Positions 9,035-17,418 of a DNA stretch of 64,000 nucleotides are shown here, piece by piece (position 1 is the first letter of the stretch; each line of letters begins with the position of its first letter). Under the pieces are notes generated by a model that saw only the letters and a list, made by a program, of their open reading frames with translations, made no database searches and was not told the origin of the DNA. This stretch comes from Amylibacter sp. IMCC11727 (lineage in GTDB: Bacteria > Pseudomonadota > Alphaproteobacteria > Rhodobacterales > Rhodobacteraceae). The stretch lies in NCBI RefSeq assembly GCF_029854195.1, contig NZ_CP122960.1:496001-560000 (forward strand), read 5' to 3'. The translations under genes were made by a program, and so were the position numbers.

Positions 9035-9730
9035 TCAGGGTGCAGCGGTTTCCATGTAGGATTCGAATTTTTCGATGCTGGGGATGTGCAAGCTACGTTT
9101 GATGCGGAAGGCGACGCCTGCTTTGCGCATTCGGCCCATTTCGCGTGCCACGCTTTCACGGGATGAAAACACCACAGATGCCATTTGTGACTGGGTTGGG
9201 GGGCGGTCGATGATGACCTCGTCTGCGTCCCCTGCGCGGCTTTTGGCGAGACTCAGGATTTCGCTGCGCAAACGTTGATCGGCGGTTTTGGCATTAAAAT
9301 CCACCACCCGTTTAGACAGCCGACGCAGGTGGCCGATCATCAACATCAATAAGGCGTAACTGACGTCTGGGTTGGTTTTCACAACGGCGCGGAATTGTTC
9401 GGCGGACAGGCGTGCCACGAGGCTTTCTTTTTCGGCGACCACGTCAGAGGAGCGGGGAGCTTCGTCCAGTGCCGAAAATTCGCCGATACAATCGCCGTTG
9501 GAAAAGGACAGAAACGACACTTCGCGCCCTGCATCGGTGTAAATCGTGGCGCGCACGGTTCCATCAATGACAAAGAACACGTCACTGCTATCGCTGTCTT
9601 CGGCTGAAATTATCAGTGTTCGCGGGGCGTATTTGCGCACGCTCCAAAGGGAGGACAGTTGTTCCCATGATTGATCGTCTATGCGGCCGAGGAACGTTTG
9701 GTGTGGAAACGTTAGTTCATTGCGCAGCAT
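9035..9730 (-). CDS. Crp/Fnr-family transcriptional regulator
   Basis: A 231-residue regulator with an N-terminal cyclic-nucleotide-binding beta barrel (about 20-140, phosphate-binding-cassette-like GEFSALDEAPRSSDV) and a C-terminal winged helix with recognition-helix region SSRESVAREMGRMRKAG. There are no Cys clusters, so it is not an oxygen-sensing Fnr; the PRSS segment fits cAMP or a similar ligand. The start at 9730 is chosen because ggggggagtataag places a strong ribosome binding site before it; an upstream ATG at 9796 lacks one. Divergent from the XRE-cupin gene. Target genes unknown. Confidence 0.88.
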   Translation of the reverse strand: MLRNELTFPHQTFLGRIDDQSWEQLSSLWSVRKYAPRTLIISAEDSDSSDVFFVIDGTVRATIYTDAGREVSFLSFSNGDCIGEFSALDEAPRSSDVVAEKESLVARLSAEQFRAVVKTNPDVSYALLMLMIGHLRRLSKRVVDFNAKTADQRLRSEILSLAKSRAGDADEVIIDRPPTQSQMASVVFSSRESVAREMGRMRKAGVAFRIKRSLHIPSIEKFESYMETAAP

Positions 9731-9855
9731 CTTATACTCCCCCCGTCGTATTAGCCCTACGGGGATAGATTTAGCGGAGTTCCCAAGAAAAAGCACGAAA
9801 TCCGCAAAAAAACTTTGCCGAGGTCGTTTTTAGACTTGCTTTGATGAAATAATCT

Positions 9856-9880
9856 GTGAAATTTTCATGATAAATTTCAC
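9856..9880. promoter_or_regulatory. Perfect inverted repeat, likely operator of the XRE-cupin gene
   Basis: Half-sites GTGAAATTT (9856-9864) and AAATTTCAC (9872-9880) are exact reverse complements around a 7-nt centre that itself holds TCATGA. The repeat ends 12 nt before the XRE-cupin ATG, a position suited to repression or autoregulation; it could also serve the divergent Crp/Fnr gene. Function is inferred. Confidence 0.65.
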
Positions 9881-9892
9881 GCATGGAGAATC

Positions 9893-10465
9893 ATGCCAGA
9901 CACATCGACATATCTATCTGCATCCCTTGGGGCGGATTTGCGGGCATTGCGCAAAGCGCGCCATGTGACGTTGGTGGATTTGGCGGACACATGTGGAAAA
10001 TCCGTTGGCTGGTTGAGCCAAGTGGAGCGCGATATTTCTCATCCTTCTATCGAAGAGCTGAAAACGCTGGCGCAGGCGTTAGACGTTTCCGTGTCGATCT
10101 TTTTCGGGCAAGCGCCAGCGGTCCCTGAAGAAGAAGGGTATGTGGTGCGGTCACAGGCGCGCCGACGTGTTGGGGCTGGGGACAACGGGTTGGTCGAGGA
10201 ATTGTTGTCGCCTGATTTGACCGATGATTTTGAGATGTTTCATTCTACGTTTGAAGCAGGCGCAGAGATGACGAAATTCGAAACCCGCCCAACCCAAGAG
10301 GTGGCTTATCTGATTTCGGGGAAATTACGGTTGTGGGTTGGTGCGCGTCAGTTTGATGTGGAACCAGGCGACAGTTTTCGCATTCGCGGAGAGGCCTATC
10401 GCTGGGCCAATCCATGGGACGAAGATGCAAAGGCGATCTGGGTGATCGCCCCGCCTGTGTATTAA
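9893..10465 (+). CDS. XRE-family regulator with C-terminal cupin domain
   Basis: A 190-residue cytosolic regulator. Residues about 12-68 form an XRE helix-turn-helix (LRALRKARHVTLVDLADTCG then WLSQVERD), and residues about 110-185 form a small cupin fold with PTQEVAYLISGKLRLWVG and a VEPGDSFRI loop that would bind a small ligand. It opens a same-strand run of genes for GFA, LysE, dimethylglycine dehydrogenase, homocysteine methyltransferase and sarcosine dehydrogenase, so a methylated glycine or betaine is a plausible inducer (inference). A perfect palindrome lies just upstream. Confidence 0.9.
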   Translation: MPDTSTYLSASLGADLRALRKARHVTLVDLADTCGKSVGWLSQVERDISHPSIEELKTLAQALDVSVSIFFGQAPAVPEEEGYVVRSQARRRVGAGDNGLVEELLSPDLTDDFEMFHSTFEAGAEMTKFETRPTQEVAYLISGKLRLWVGARQFDVEPGDSFRIRGEAYRWANPWDEDAKAIWVIAPPVY

Positions 10466-10476
10466 GGGAGCTGGAA

Positions 10477-10860
10477 ATGAACAAAGGATCCTGTTTGTGC
10501 GGTGCTGTGCAATACCAGTTGGAAGGGCCATTGCGCCCGTCCGTGGCGTGTCATTGCACGCAATGTCGCAAAACCAGCGGGCATTATTGGAGCGCGACAC
10601 AGGTGCCAACGGAAAAGTTCACCATCACCAAAGACGATGGTTTGAAGTGGTTCCGATCATCCGACACCGCACGGCGCGGGTTTTGCACCGACTGCGGCAG
10701 TTCTATGTTTTGGCAGTTGGACGGTGAGGATGCGACATCTGTAGCGTCTGGAACGTTAGACGGGCCAACGGGCATCACGACAGAGCAGCACATTTTTGTG
10801 GCGGACAAGGGTGATTATTACGACATCGAAGAGGGTGTCGAGAAGGTTGCGCAATACTGA
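10477..10860 (+). CDS. GFA (glutathione-dependent formaldehyde-activating) family protein
   Basis: A 127-residue zinc protein of the GFA/CENP-V family. Cys ligands are visible as CLCGAVQ (about 6-12), CHCTQCRKTSG (about 28-38) and CTDCGSSMFW. Members of this family promote or resemble the enzyme that adds formaldehyde to glutathione. The start at 10477 has a ggag site 7 nt upstream; the open frame extends further but overlaps the regulator. In an operon with two demethylating flavoenzymes, coping with formaldehyde released when tetrahydrofolate is limiting is a sensible job (inference). Its TGA overlaps the lysE-type start by 1 nt. Confidence 0.88.
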   Translation: MNKGSCLCGAVQYQLEGPLRPSVACHCTQCRKTSGHYWSATQVPTEKFTITKDDGLKWFRSSDTARRGFCTDCGSSMFWQLDGEDATSVASGTLDGPTGITTEQHIFVADKGDYYDIEEGVEKVAQY

Positions 10861-11483
10861 TGTGGGATGTTCTGACCAATTTTGACCCTGCTGTGCTGAT
10901 CGCGTTTATTGGCGCAGGGTTGTTGTTGAACATCACGCCCGGTGCGGATTTCGTGTTCGTGTCGGCATCAGGCATTTCGGGTGGGCCGCGTGTTGGCATG
11001 GCTGCGGCGCTGGGCATCAATTTGGGCGTTGGGGTGCATATTGTTATGGCGGCTGCGGGGGTTTCTGCGGCGCTGATTGCGTATCCTGCGGCCTATAGTC
11101 TGATCAAATATGCGGGGGCGACGTATTTGGTTTTCTTGGCGGTTCAAGCGTGGCGATCCACAGGTGAAATTGGCGAAGGCCATGCAGCCACGCGATTGCT
11201 GCCTGCGGTGAAACGTGGGTTTTTAACCAATATTCTGAACCCGAAAACGGCGCTGTTCATATTCGCGTTTATTCCGCAATTCACCGATCCCGCCATTGGC
11301 CCGATCTGGATGCAAATCCTGATCCTTGGCGCACTTTTTTTGCTGTTTGGCTTTGCCTTCAGCCTGTCACTCGGCGTGGCTGCGGGGGTGTTTTCAAATG
11401 CCCTGCGTGCCCGCGTCAAAACTTTAAACAAAATAACTGCACTTTTGTTTGGCGGCTTGGCTGCGAAACTCGTGCTCGACTAA
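10860..11483 (+). CDS. LysE-family amino acid exporter
   Basis: A 207-residue membrane protein with about six hydrophobic segments and the LysE/RhtB signatures LLLNITPGADFVFV near residue 25 and a GFLTNILNPKTALFIFAFIPQF segment near residue 120. It overlaps the GFA gene by 1 nt and precedes the dimethylglycine dehydrogenase-like gene by 12 nt, so it is part of the methylated-amine operon. Export of an excess amino acid such as glycine or methionine is possible; the substrate is not determined by sequence. Confidence 0.88.
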   Translation: MWDVLTNFDPAVLIAFIGAGLLLNITPGADFVFVSASGISGGPRVGMAAALGINLGVGVHIVMAAAGVSAALIAYPAAYSLIKYAGATYLVFLAVQAWRSTGEIGEGHAATRLLPAVKRGFLTNILNPKTALFIFAFIPQFTDPAIGPIWMQILILGALFLLFGFAFSLSLGVAAGVFSNALRARVKTLNKITALLFGGLAAKLVLD

Positions 11484-11495
11484 AGGGAGACTCTG

Positions 11496-13940
11496 ATGTC
11501 TGAATTACCAACAACGGCCCGCGTGGTCATCATCGGTGGGGGTGTCGTGGGCACTTCCACGCTGTATCATCTGGCCAAAGCGGGCTGGAAAGACTGTATC
11601 CTGCTGGAAAAGAACGAGTTGACCGCGGGGTCAACGTGGCACGCGGCTGGCAATGTTCCGAACTTTGCGGGCAGCTGGGCCGTTATGAACATGCAGCGGT
11701 ATGGTGCTGCGATGTATCGTACGCTGGGCGACGATGTAGATTATCCGATGAACTATCACGTGACGGGTGCGCTGCGATTGGCGCATTCTAAAGAGCGGAT
11801 GCAGGAATTCGAAAAAGTTGCTGGCATGGGCCGCTATCAAGGTTTGCAGATGGATATTTGCACGCCTGCGGAACTGAAAGAATTGAACCCGTTCATTGAA
11901 ACACACGATTTGGCGGGTGGTTTGTGGGATCCGCTGGATGGGGATATCGACCCTGCGCAGTTGACCCAAGCGCTTGCCAAAGGCGCGCGAGATGCGGGTG
12001 GCCGCATTGAACGCTTCTGCCCTGTGATCGACGTTGAAAAAGACGGCGATGAGTGGGTGGTAAAGACAGAAAAAGGCGACATTCGCTGCGAAAAGATCGT
12101 GAACTGTGCGGGCTATTACGCACAGCGCGTGGGCGAGATGTTCAAGAAACATGGCGGCCGCACAGTGCCGATGGTTGTGATGTCGCACCAGTATTTCCTG
12201 ACCGAGCCGATTGCAGAGCTGGAAGCCTGGACCAAAGAAAACGGTCGTAAGATGCCAATGATCCGCGACGTGGATTCATCCTATTACCTGCGGCAGGAAA
12301 AGACGGGCCTGAACCTCGGCCCGTATGAGCGGAACTGTAAGGCGCATTGGGTGACGCCTGATGATCCGATGCCAGAGGATTTCAGCTTCCAGCTGTACCC
12401 AGATGATCTGGAGCGGTTGGAGTGGTACATTGAGGATGCGATGGAGCGTCTGCCATTGTTGGGGACAGCTGGCGTTGGCCGCAACATCAACGGCCCGATC
12501 CCGTATGCGCCTGATGGGTTGCCTATGATCGGCCCAATGCCAGGTGTGAAGAATGCGTTTGAAGGGCATTCCTTTACCTTTGGGATCGCCCAAGGTGGTG
12601 GTGCAGGTAAGGTGCTGTCCGAATGGATCATGCACGGCGAAACAGAAGACGACATGTGGGCCGTCGATCCGCGTCGTTACACCGATTATACCGACCATGA
12701 TCACTGTTTGGCCAAAGCGCTGGAAACATACGGCCACGAATACGCCATGCACTTCCCGCATTACGAATGGCCCGCCGGGCGCGACAAAAAACTGTCGCCG
12801 AACCACGACAAGGTCAAAGAGCTTGGCGGTGTTATGGGCGCGTTTAACGGTTGGGAGCGGGCCTGTTGGTTTGCCAAAGACGGGGATGATACTTCGCTGG
12901 AAAGCACCGAGACTTGGGGTCGTGAAGGGCCGTGGAAAATCCGTGTGCAAGAAGAATGCGAAGCGGTGCGCGATGCCTGTGGTGTTCTGGACCTGCCAGG
13001 GTTTTCACGGTTCTGGATCCAAGGGGAAGGCGCCGATGATTGGCTGCGTGGCTTTGTAACGGGTGGCATCCCGAAAGCGGGGCGCATGAACCTCGTTTAT
13101 GTGTCTGACAGCCGAGGGCGTATCCTGACCGAACTGTCCTGTATCCGTTTGGAAGAGAACAACTTCATCTTGATCACGGCCGCCACAGCGCAATGGCATG
13201 ACGGGGACATGATCCGCAATGCCGTGCCAGAAGGTGTGACCGTTCGTGAAACAACAACCGAGCGAGATACGCTGATTGTGACGGGTCCAAAATCGCGTGA
13301 AGTTCTGTCTGGCATCACTGATGCGGATTTGGATGCAGGTTGGTTGACCCATCAACGGGCCACAGTTGCAGGACAAAAAGCGTTTTTGATCCGTGTGTCC
13401 TTTGCGGGTGAGCTCGGCTGGGAAATCCATGCTGAGAATGAATATATGCCGCCGATTTATGACGCTGTTTTGGCCGCTGGGGCCAAACCGTTTGGCATGT
13501 ATGCACTGGACAGCTTGCGGATCGAGAAGGGCTATCGTGCGTGGAAAGGTGATTTGTCTACGGATTACTCCTTGCTGGAAGGTGGCTTGGAGCGCTTTGT
13601 GAAGCTGGACAAACCGTTCGACTTTACTGGTAAGGCGGCGATCCAAAATGAAAAGCAACAGGGCCGCAAGCGGGCGTTTGTGACGCTGATCGTGGACAGC
13701 GATTTCGCTGATGCGCCGTATATGTCCACGATCTGGAATGGCGACAAGGTTGTGGGTGAAACCACGTCTGGGGCGTGGGGCTTCCGTGTGAATGCCTCTG
13801 TTGCGCTGGGCATGGTGCAGGTTGATCTGGCCGAGCCTGGAACCGAGTTGGAAGTGGAAATCTTTGGCAAGCGTTGCAAAGCGGTTGTGCAAAAAGATGA
13901 AGCACTTTGGGATCCAACCAACGAGCGTATCCGCGCCTGA
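11496..13940 (+). CDS. FAD-GcvT dehydrogenase, dimethylglycine dehydrogenase-like
   Basis: An 814-residue two-part flavoenzyme. The N-terminal half is a DAO-type FAD oxidoreductase (VVIIGGGVVG at 10-19; STWHAAG with His49 at the position that covalently holds FAD in mammalian DMGDH). The C-terminal half is GcvT-like and would pass the methyl carbon to tetrahydrofolate. Segments YYLRQEKTGLNLGPYE and INGPIPYAPDGLPMIGP resemble mammalian dimethylglycine dehydrogenase more than sarcosine dehydrogenase. Followed by two hairpins and a homocysteine methyltransferase gene. Exact substrate remains an inference; related proteins act on several N-methyl compounds. Confidence 0.85.
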   Translation: MSELPTTARVVIIGGGVVGTSTLYHLAKAGWKDCILLEKNELTAGSTWHAAGNVPNFAGSWAVMNMQRYGAAMYRTLGDDVDYPMNYHVTGALRLAHSKERMQEFEKVAGMGRYQGLQMDICTPAELKELNPFIETHDLAGGLWDPLDGDIDPAQLTQALAKGARDAGGRIERFCPVIDVEKDGDEWVVKTEKGDIRCEKIVNCAGYYAQRVGEMFKKHGGRTVPMVVMSHQYFLTEPIAELEAWTKENGRKMPMIRDVDSSYYLRQEKTGLNLGPYERNCKAHWVTPDDPMPEDFSFQLYPDDLERLEWYIEDAMERLPLLGTAGVGRNINGPIPYAPDGLPMIGPMPGVKNAFEGHSFTFGIAQGGGAGKVLSEWIMHGETEDDMWAVDPRRYTDYTDHDHCLAKALETYGHEYAMHFPHYEWPAGRDKKLSPNHDKVKELGGVMGAFNGWERACWFAKDGDDTSLESTETWGREGPWKIRVQEECEAVRDACGVLDLPGFSRFWIQGEGADDWLRGFVTGGIPKAGRMNLVYVSDSRGRILTELSCIRLEENNFILITAATAQWHDGDMIRNAVPEGVTVRETTTERDTLIVTGPKSREVLSGITDADLDAGWLTHQRATVAGQKAFLIRVSFAGELGWEIHAENEYMPPIYDAVLAAGAKPFGMYALDSLRIEKGYRAWKGDLSTDYSLLEGGLERFVKLDKPFDFTGKAAIQNEKQQGRKRAFVTLIVDSDFADAPYMSTIWNGDKVVGETTSGAWGFRVNASVALGMVQVDLAEPGTELEVEIFGKRCKAVVQKDEALWDPTNERIRA

Positions 13941-13948
13941 TAGGACTG

Positions 13949-14009
13949 GCCCTGGAGCAACTCCGGGGCTGTTCGCAAAACAAAAAAGGCCCCGCATCAG
14001 GTGCGGGGC
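13949..14009 (+). promoter_or_regulatory. Two consecutive hairpins in the DMGDH-methyltransferase gap
   Basis: Hairpin one: 13949-13957 pairs with 13961-13969 (9 bp, one G-T pair, 3-nt loop). Hairpin two: GCCCCGCA (13989-13996) pairs with TGCGGGGC (14002-14009), 5-nt loop, preceded by six A and not followed by T, so it would terminate better on the minus strand. They may stabilise the upstream mRNA or attenuate the operon. Confidence 0.6.
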
Positions 14010-14027
14010 AGTTTGAGAGAGAAACAG

Positions 14028-14903
14028 ATGCCAGAGATTACCATTCTTGATGGCGGTATGGGCCAAGAGTTGATTGCGCGGGCCCCCGAAGGACCCACGC
14101 CGTTGTGGGCCACGCAGGTGATGATGGATCATCCTGATATCGTGCGCGATATTCATGGGGACTATTTCGCTGCGGGTGCGGATGTTGCCACGGCGAACAC
14201 CTATGCGGTGTTGCGGGATCGTTTGGCCAACAATGGGATCGAAGATCAGTTCGAAGCCCTGCACCAGAAAGGGCAAGAAATTGCACGGGCGGCGCGGGAT
14301 GCACATGGGGCTGGCAAGGTTGCCAGTTCGCTAGGGCCGTTGGGGGCGAGTTATCGTCCTGACTTGGCGCCAGAAGTGGACGTGTCCGCGCAAGCCTATG
14401 CCGAGATTGTGGCGTTGCATGATGCGCATGTAGATTTGCACATCATTGAAACCGCGTCTGGTTTGAAATTGGCTGAAGGGGCGTTGGCGGGCTGTGTCGA
14501 TGCGACAAAGCCTGTTTGGATTGCACTGTCGGTGGATGATGCGGATGGCACGAAACTGCGGTCTGGCAATGCGTTGAAAGATGCGTTGCCGCTGCTCGAT
14601 AATTACGCGCCTGCGGCGGTGTTGATCAACTGTTCCACACCAGAGGCCGTGTCCCAAGCCCTGCCGATTATTGGTGCGCATGGTTTGCCCTTTGGGGCCT
14701 ATGCCAATGGGTTCACCAAAATTTCGGATGCGTTCAAAGTGGTCAATCAGGTGGTTGATACTTTGAAGGCCCGCTCGGATTTGGGGCCAGAAGCTTATGC
14801 TGATTTTGCAGAAGACTGGGCCGAGATGGGAGCGACCATCATTGGCGGATGTTGCGAAGTTGGGCCTGCCCATATCGCAGAATTGAAACGGAGATTTGGG
14901 TGA
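14028..14903 (+). CDS. Homocysteine S-methyltransferase family protein (betaine-homocysteine methyltransferase candidate)
   Basis: A 291-residue cytosolic zinc enzyme. The N-terminus ITILDGGMGQELIAR and the three zinc Cys (LINCSTPEAV near 208, GGCC near 279) define the family. It moves a methyl group from a donor such as glycine betaine, S-methylmethionine or DMSP to homocysteine, giving methionine. Position between genes resembling dimethylglycine and sarcosine dehydrogenases points to glycine betaine as donor, since its product is dimethylglycine (inference). Start chosen at 14028 because gagagagaaacag precedes it and conserved residues begin there. Confidence 0.85.
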   Translation: MPEITILDGGMGQELIARAPEGPTPLWATQVMMDHPDIVRDIHGDYFAAGADVATANTYAVLRDRLANNGIEDQFEALHQKGQEIARAARDAHGAGKVASSLGPLGASYRPDLAPEVDVSAQAYAEIVALHDAHVDLHIIETASGLKLAEGALAGCVDATKPVWIALSVDDADGTKLRSGNALKDALPLLDNYAPAAVLINCSTPEAVSQALPIIGAHGLPFGAYANGFTKISDAFKVVNQVVDTLKARSDLGPEAYADFAEDWAEMGATIIGGCCEVGPAHIAELKRRFG

Positions 14904-14970
14904 CGCCATCGGCGATAACACCCGTTCACAACTGACAACTGCGCAAGGGCGCAAACACAGAGGTAAAAAC

Positions 14971-17418
14971 ATGACAAACGTACCAAGCCAAGCGCGAGTG
15001 GTGATTGTAGGTGGTGGTGTGATCGGCTGTTCGGTGGCCTATCACCTGACGAAACTGGGTTGGAAAGACGTGGTTTTGTTGGAGCGTAAACAGCTGACGT
15101 CCGGCACGACGTGGCATGCGGCGGGGCTGATTGCGCAGTTGCGTGCGACGGCGAACATGACGAAGCTGGCGAAGTATTCACAGGAACTTTACGGCAATCT
15201 GGAAGCGGAAACGGGCGTGGCCACAGGGTTTAAACGCTGTGGTTCCATCACGGTTGCGCTGACCGAAGAACGCAAAGAAGAGATTTTCCGTCAGGCGACC
15301 ATGGCGCGCGCGTTCGGGGTCGAGGTGGAAGAGATTTCGCCAACCGAAGTGAAAGAGCGTTACGAGCATCTGAACATCGATGGTGTGACCGCTGGCGTGT
15401 GGTTGCCCCTTGATGGGCAGGGCGATCCTGCGAACATCGCGCTGGCACTGGCCAAAGGTGCGCGCAACGGCGGCGCCAAGGTGATTGAGCGCACCAAGGT
15501 AACGGGCATAGCAAAAGAGGGCCGCAAGGTCACGGGTGTCGATTGGATCGACGAAAACGGCGAAGCTGGGCACACAAAGGCCGACATGGTGGTGAACTGT
15601 GGCGGTATGTGGGGCCATGAAGTGGGCCGTATGGCGGGCGTGAATGTGCCGCTGCATGCCTGTGAGCACTTCTACATCGTGACGGAAGCGATTGAAGGTC
15701 TAACCCAGATGCCTGTGCTGCGGGTTCCTGATGAATGTGCGTATTACAAGGAAGACGCTGGCAAGTTCCTTTTGGGTGCGTTTGAACCGAATGCAAAGCC
15801 ATGGGCCATGAACGGCATTCCTGACAATTTTGAATTTGACCAACTGCCAGAGGATTTCGATCACTTCGAGCCGATTTTGGAAGCGGCCTGTGAACGTTTG
15901 CCGATGTTGGCAGAGGCGGGGATTCACACGTTCTTTAACGGGCCAGAATCTTTTACGCCTGATGATGCGTATCATCTGGGTCTTGCGCCTGAGATGGATA
16001 ACTTTTGGGTGGCGGCTGGGTTTAATTCCATCGGTATTCAGTCCGCTGGTGGCGCAGGTATGGCGCTGGCGCAGTGGATGGATGAGGGGCAAAAGCCGTT
16101 CGATCTGGGCGATGTAGACATCAGCCGAATGCAGCCGTTTCAGGGCAACAAGACCTATTTGTTTGAACGGTCCAAGGAAACGCTGGGTCTGCTCTACGCC
16201 GATCATTTTCCCTATCGCCAAAAGGCAACGGCGCGGGGTGTGCGGCGCACGCCGTTCCATCATCACTTTCTGGAACGCGGCGCGGTGATGGGCGAGATTG
16301 CAGGTTGGGAACGGGCCAACTGGTTTGCCCGTGAAAACCAAGAAGCCGAGTATCAGTACAGCTGGCAGCGTCAGAACTTTTTCGACAATGTGCGCGAAGA
16401 GCATATGGCTGTGCGTCAGAATGTTGGCATGTATGACATGTCGTCGTTTGGCAAAATCCGTGTGGAAGGACGCGATGCCGAAGCGTTCATGAACTATATC
16501 GGTGGGGGCGATTATTCGGTGCCTGTAGGCAAGATCGTTTACACGCAATTCCTCAACAATCGGGCGGGAATTGAATCGGATGTAACTGTCACACGCATGT
16601 CGGAAACCGCATATTTGGTGGTGACACCTGCGGCGACCCGTCTGGCGGATCAGGTTTGGATGGAGCGCAATCGGGGTGATTACAATGTGGTGATCACCGA
16701 TGTGACAGCTGGCGAAGGTGTGCTGGCGGTGATGGGCCCACGGTCGCGCGAATTGTTGCAAGCAGTCAGCCCGAACGATTTTTCAAACGAGGTGAACCCG
16801 TTTGGTACAGCCCAAGAAATTGAGATTGGCATGGGATTGGCGCGGGTCCACCGCGTGACCTATGTGGGCGAGCTTGGCTGGGAAGTGTATGTTTCTGCGG
16901 ATCAATGTGGCCATGTGTTTGAAACGCTGGCCGAGGCTGGTTTCGATTTCGGTATGCGCCTGTGCGGGATGCACATGATGGACACGTGTCGTATCGAAAA
17001 AGGTTTCCGCCACTTTGGCCATGATATCACCTGCGAAGATCATGTTCTGGAAGCGGGGCTCGGTTTTGCGGTGAAAACCGATAAGCCAGAATTCATCGGG
17101 CGCGATGCCGTACTGCGCAAGAAAGAGGCGGGCCTGAGCCAGCGTTTGTTGCAGTTTAAGCTGAAGGATTCAGAGCCGCTGTTGTATCACAACGAAGCCG
17201 TCATTCGCGATGGTGAGGTGATCGGGTATCTGTCGTCTGGTGGGTATGGCCACCACGAAGGCGCAGCGATGGGCATGGGCTATGTGCCTTGCGAAGGCGA
17301 GGCGCTGGCGGATGTTTTGGCATCGAACTATCAGATCGAAGTGGCGGGCGTGCGTGTGGATGCAGAGGTATCCAGCAAGCCGTTTTACGATCCAAAGGGT
17401 GAGCGAGCGAAAGCCTAG
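14971..17418 (+). CDS. FAD-GcvT dehydrogenase, sarcosine dehydrogenase-like
   Basis: An 815-residue paralogue of the protein at 11496, with VVIVGGGVIG at 10-19, TTWHAAG carrying the flavin His49, and a C-terminal GcvT half ending in SSGGYGHHEGAAMGMGYV. The segment GPESFTPD followed by APEM and GFNSIG matches mammalian sarcosine dehydrogenase, so sarcosine to glycine plus methylene-tetrahydrofolate is the likely reaction. The ATG at 14971 follows aggtaaaaac; an open frame upstream overlaps the methyltransferase. Its TAG and the stop of the convergent amine oxidase share a CTAG. Confidence 0.85.
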   Translation: MTNVPSQARVVIVGGGVIGCSVAYHLTKLGWKDVVLLERKQLTSGTTWHAAGLIAQLRATANMTKLAKYSQELYGNLEAETGVATGFKRCGSITVALTEERKEEIFRQATMARAFGVEVEEISPTEVKERYEHLNIDGVTAGVWLPLDGQGDPANIALALAKGARNGGAKVIERTKVTGIAKEGRKVTGVDWIDENGEAGHTKADMVVNCGGMWGHEVGRMAGVNVPLHACEHFYIVTEAIEGLTQMPVLRVPDECAYYKEDAGKFLLGAFEPNAKPWAMNGIPDNFEFDQLPEDFDHFEPILEAACERLPMLAEAGIHTFFNGPESFTPDDAYHLGLAPEMDNFWVAAGFNSIGIQSAGGAGMALAQWMDEGQKPFDLGDVDISRMQPFQGNKTYLFERSKETLGLLYADHFPYRQKATARGVRRTPFHHHFLERGAVMGEIAGWERANWFARENQEAEYQYSWQRQNFFDNVREEHMAVRQNVGMYDMSSFGKIRVEGRDAEAFMNYIGGGDYSVPVGKIVYTQFLNNRAGIESDVTVTRMSETAYLVVTPAATRLADQVWMERNRGDYNVVITDVTAGEGVLAVMGPRSRELLQAVSPNDFSNEVNPFGTAQEIEIGMGLARVHRVTYVGELGWEVYVSADQCGHVFETLAEAGFDFGMRLCGMHMMDTCRIEKGFRHFGHDITCEDHVLEAGLGFAVKTDKPEFIGRDAVLRKKEAGLSQRLLQFKLKDSEPLLYHNEAVIRDGEVIGYLSSGGYGHHEGAAMGMGYVPCEGEALADVLASNYQIEVAGVRVDAEVSSKPFYDPKGERAKA

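Noticed and set aside
8226..9059. Long plus-strand open frame of 277 codons opposite imuB
   Set aside because: It runs antisense to the clearly conserved imuB and crosses the LexA box and the Crp/Fnr gene end; its Arg/Ala/Pro-rich composition is what GC-rich antisense frames produce.
13005..14306. 433-codon minus-strand frame across the DMGDH-methyltransferase junction
   Set aside because: Antisense to two conserved genes and their spacer; no recognisable domain.
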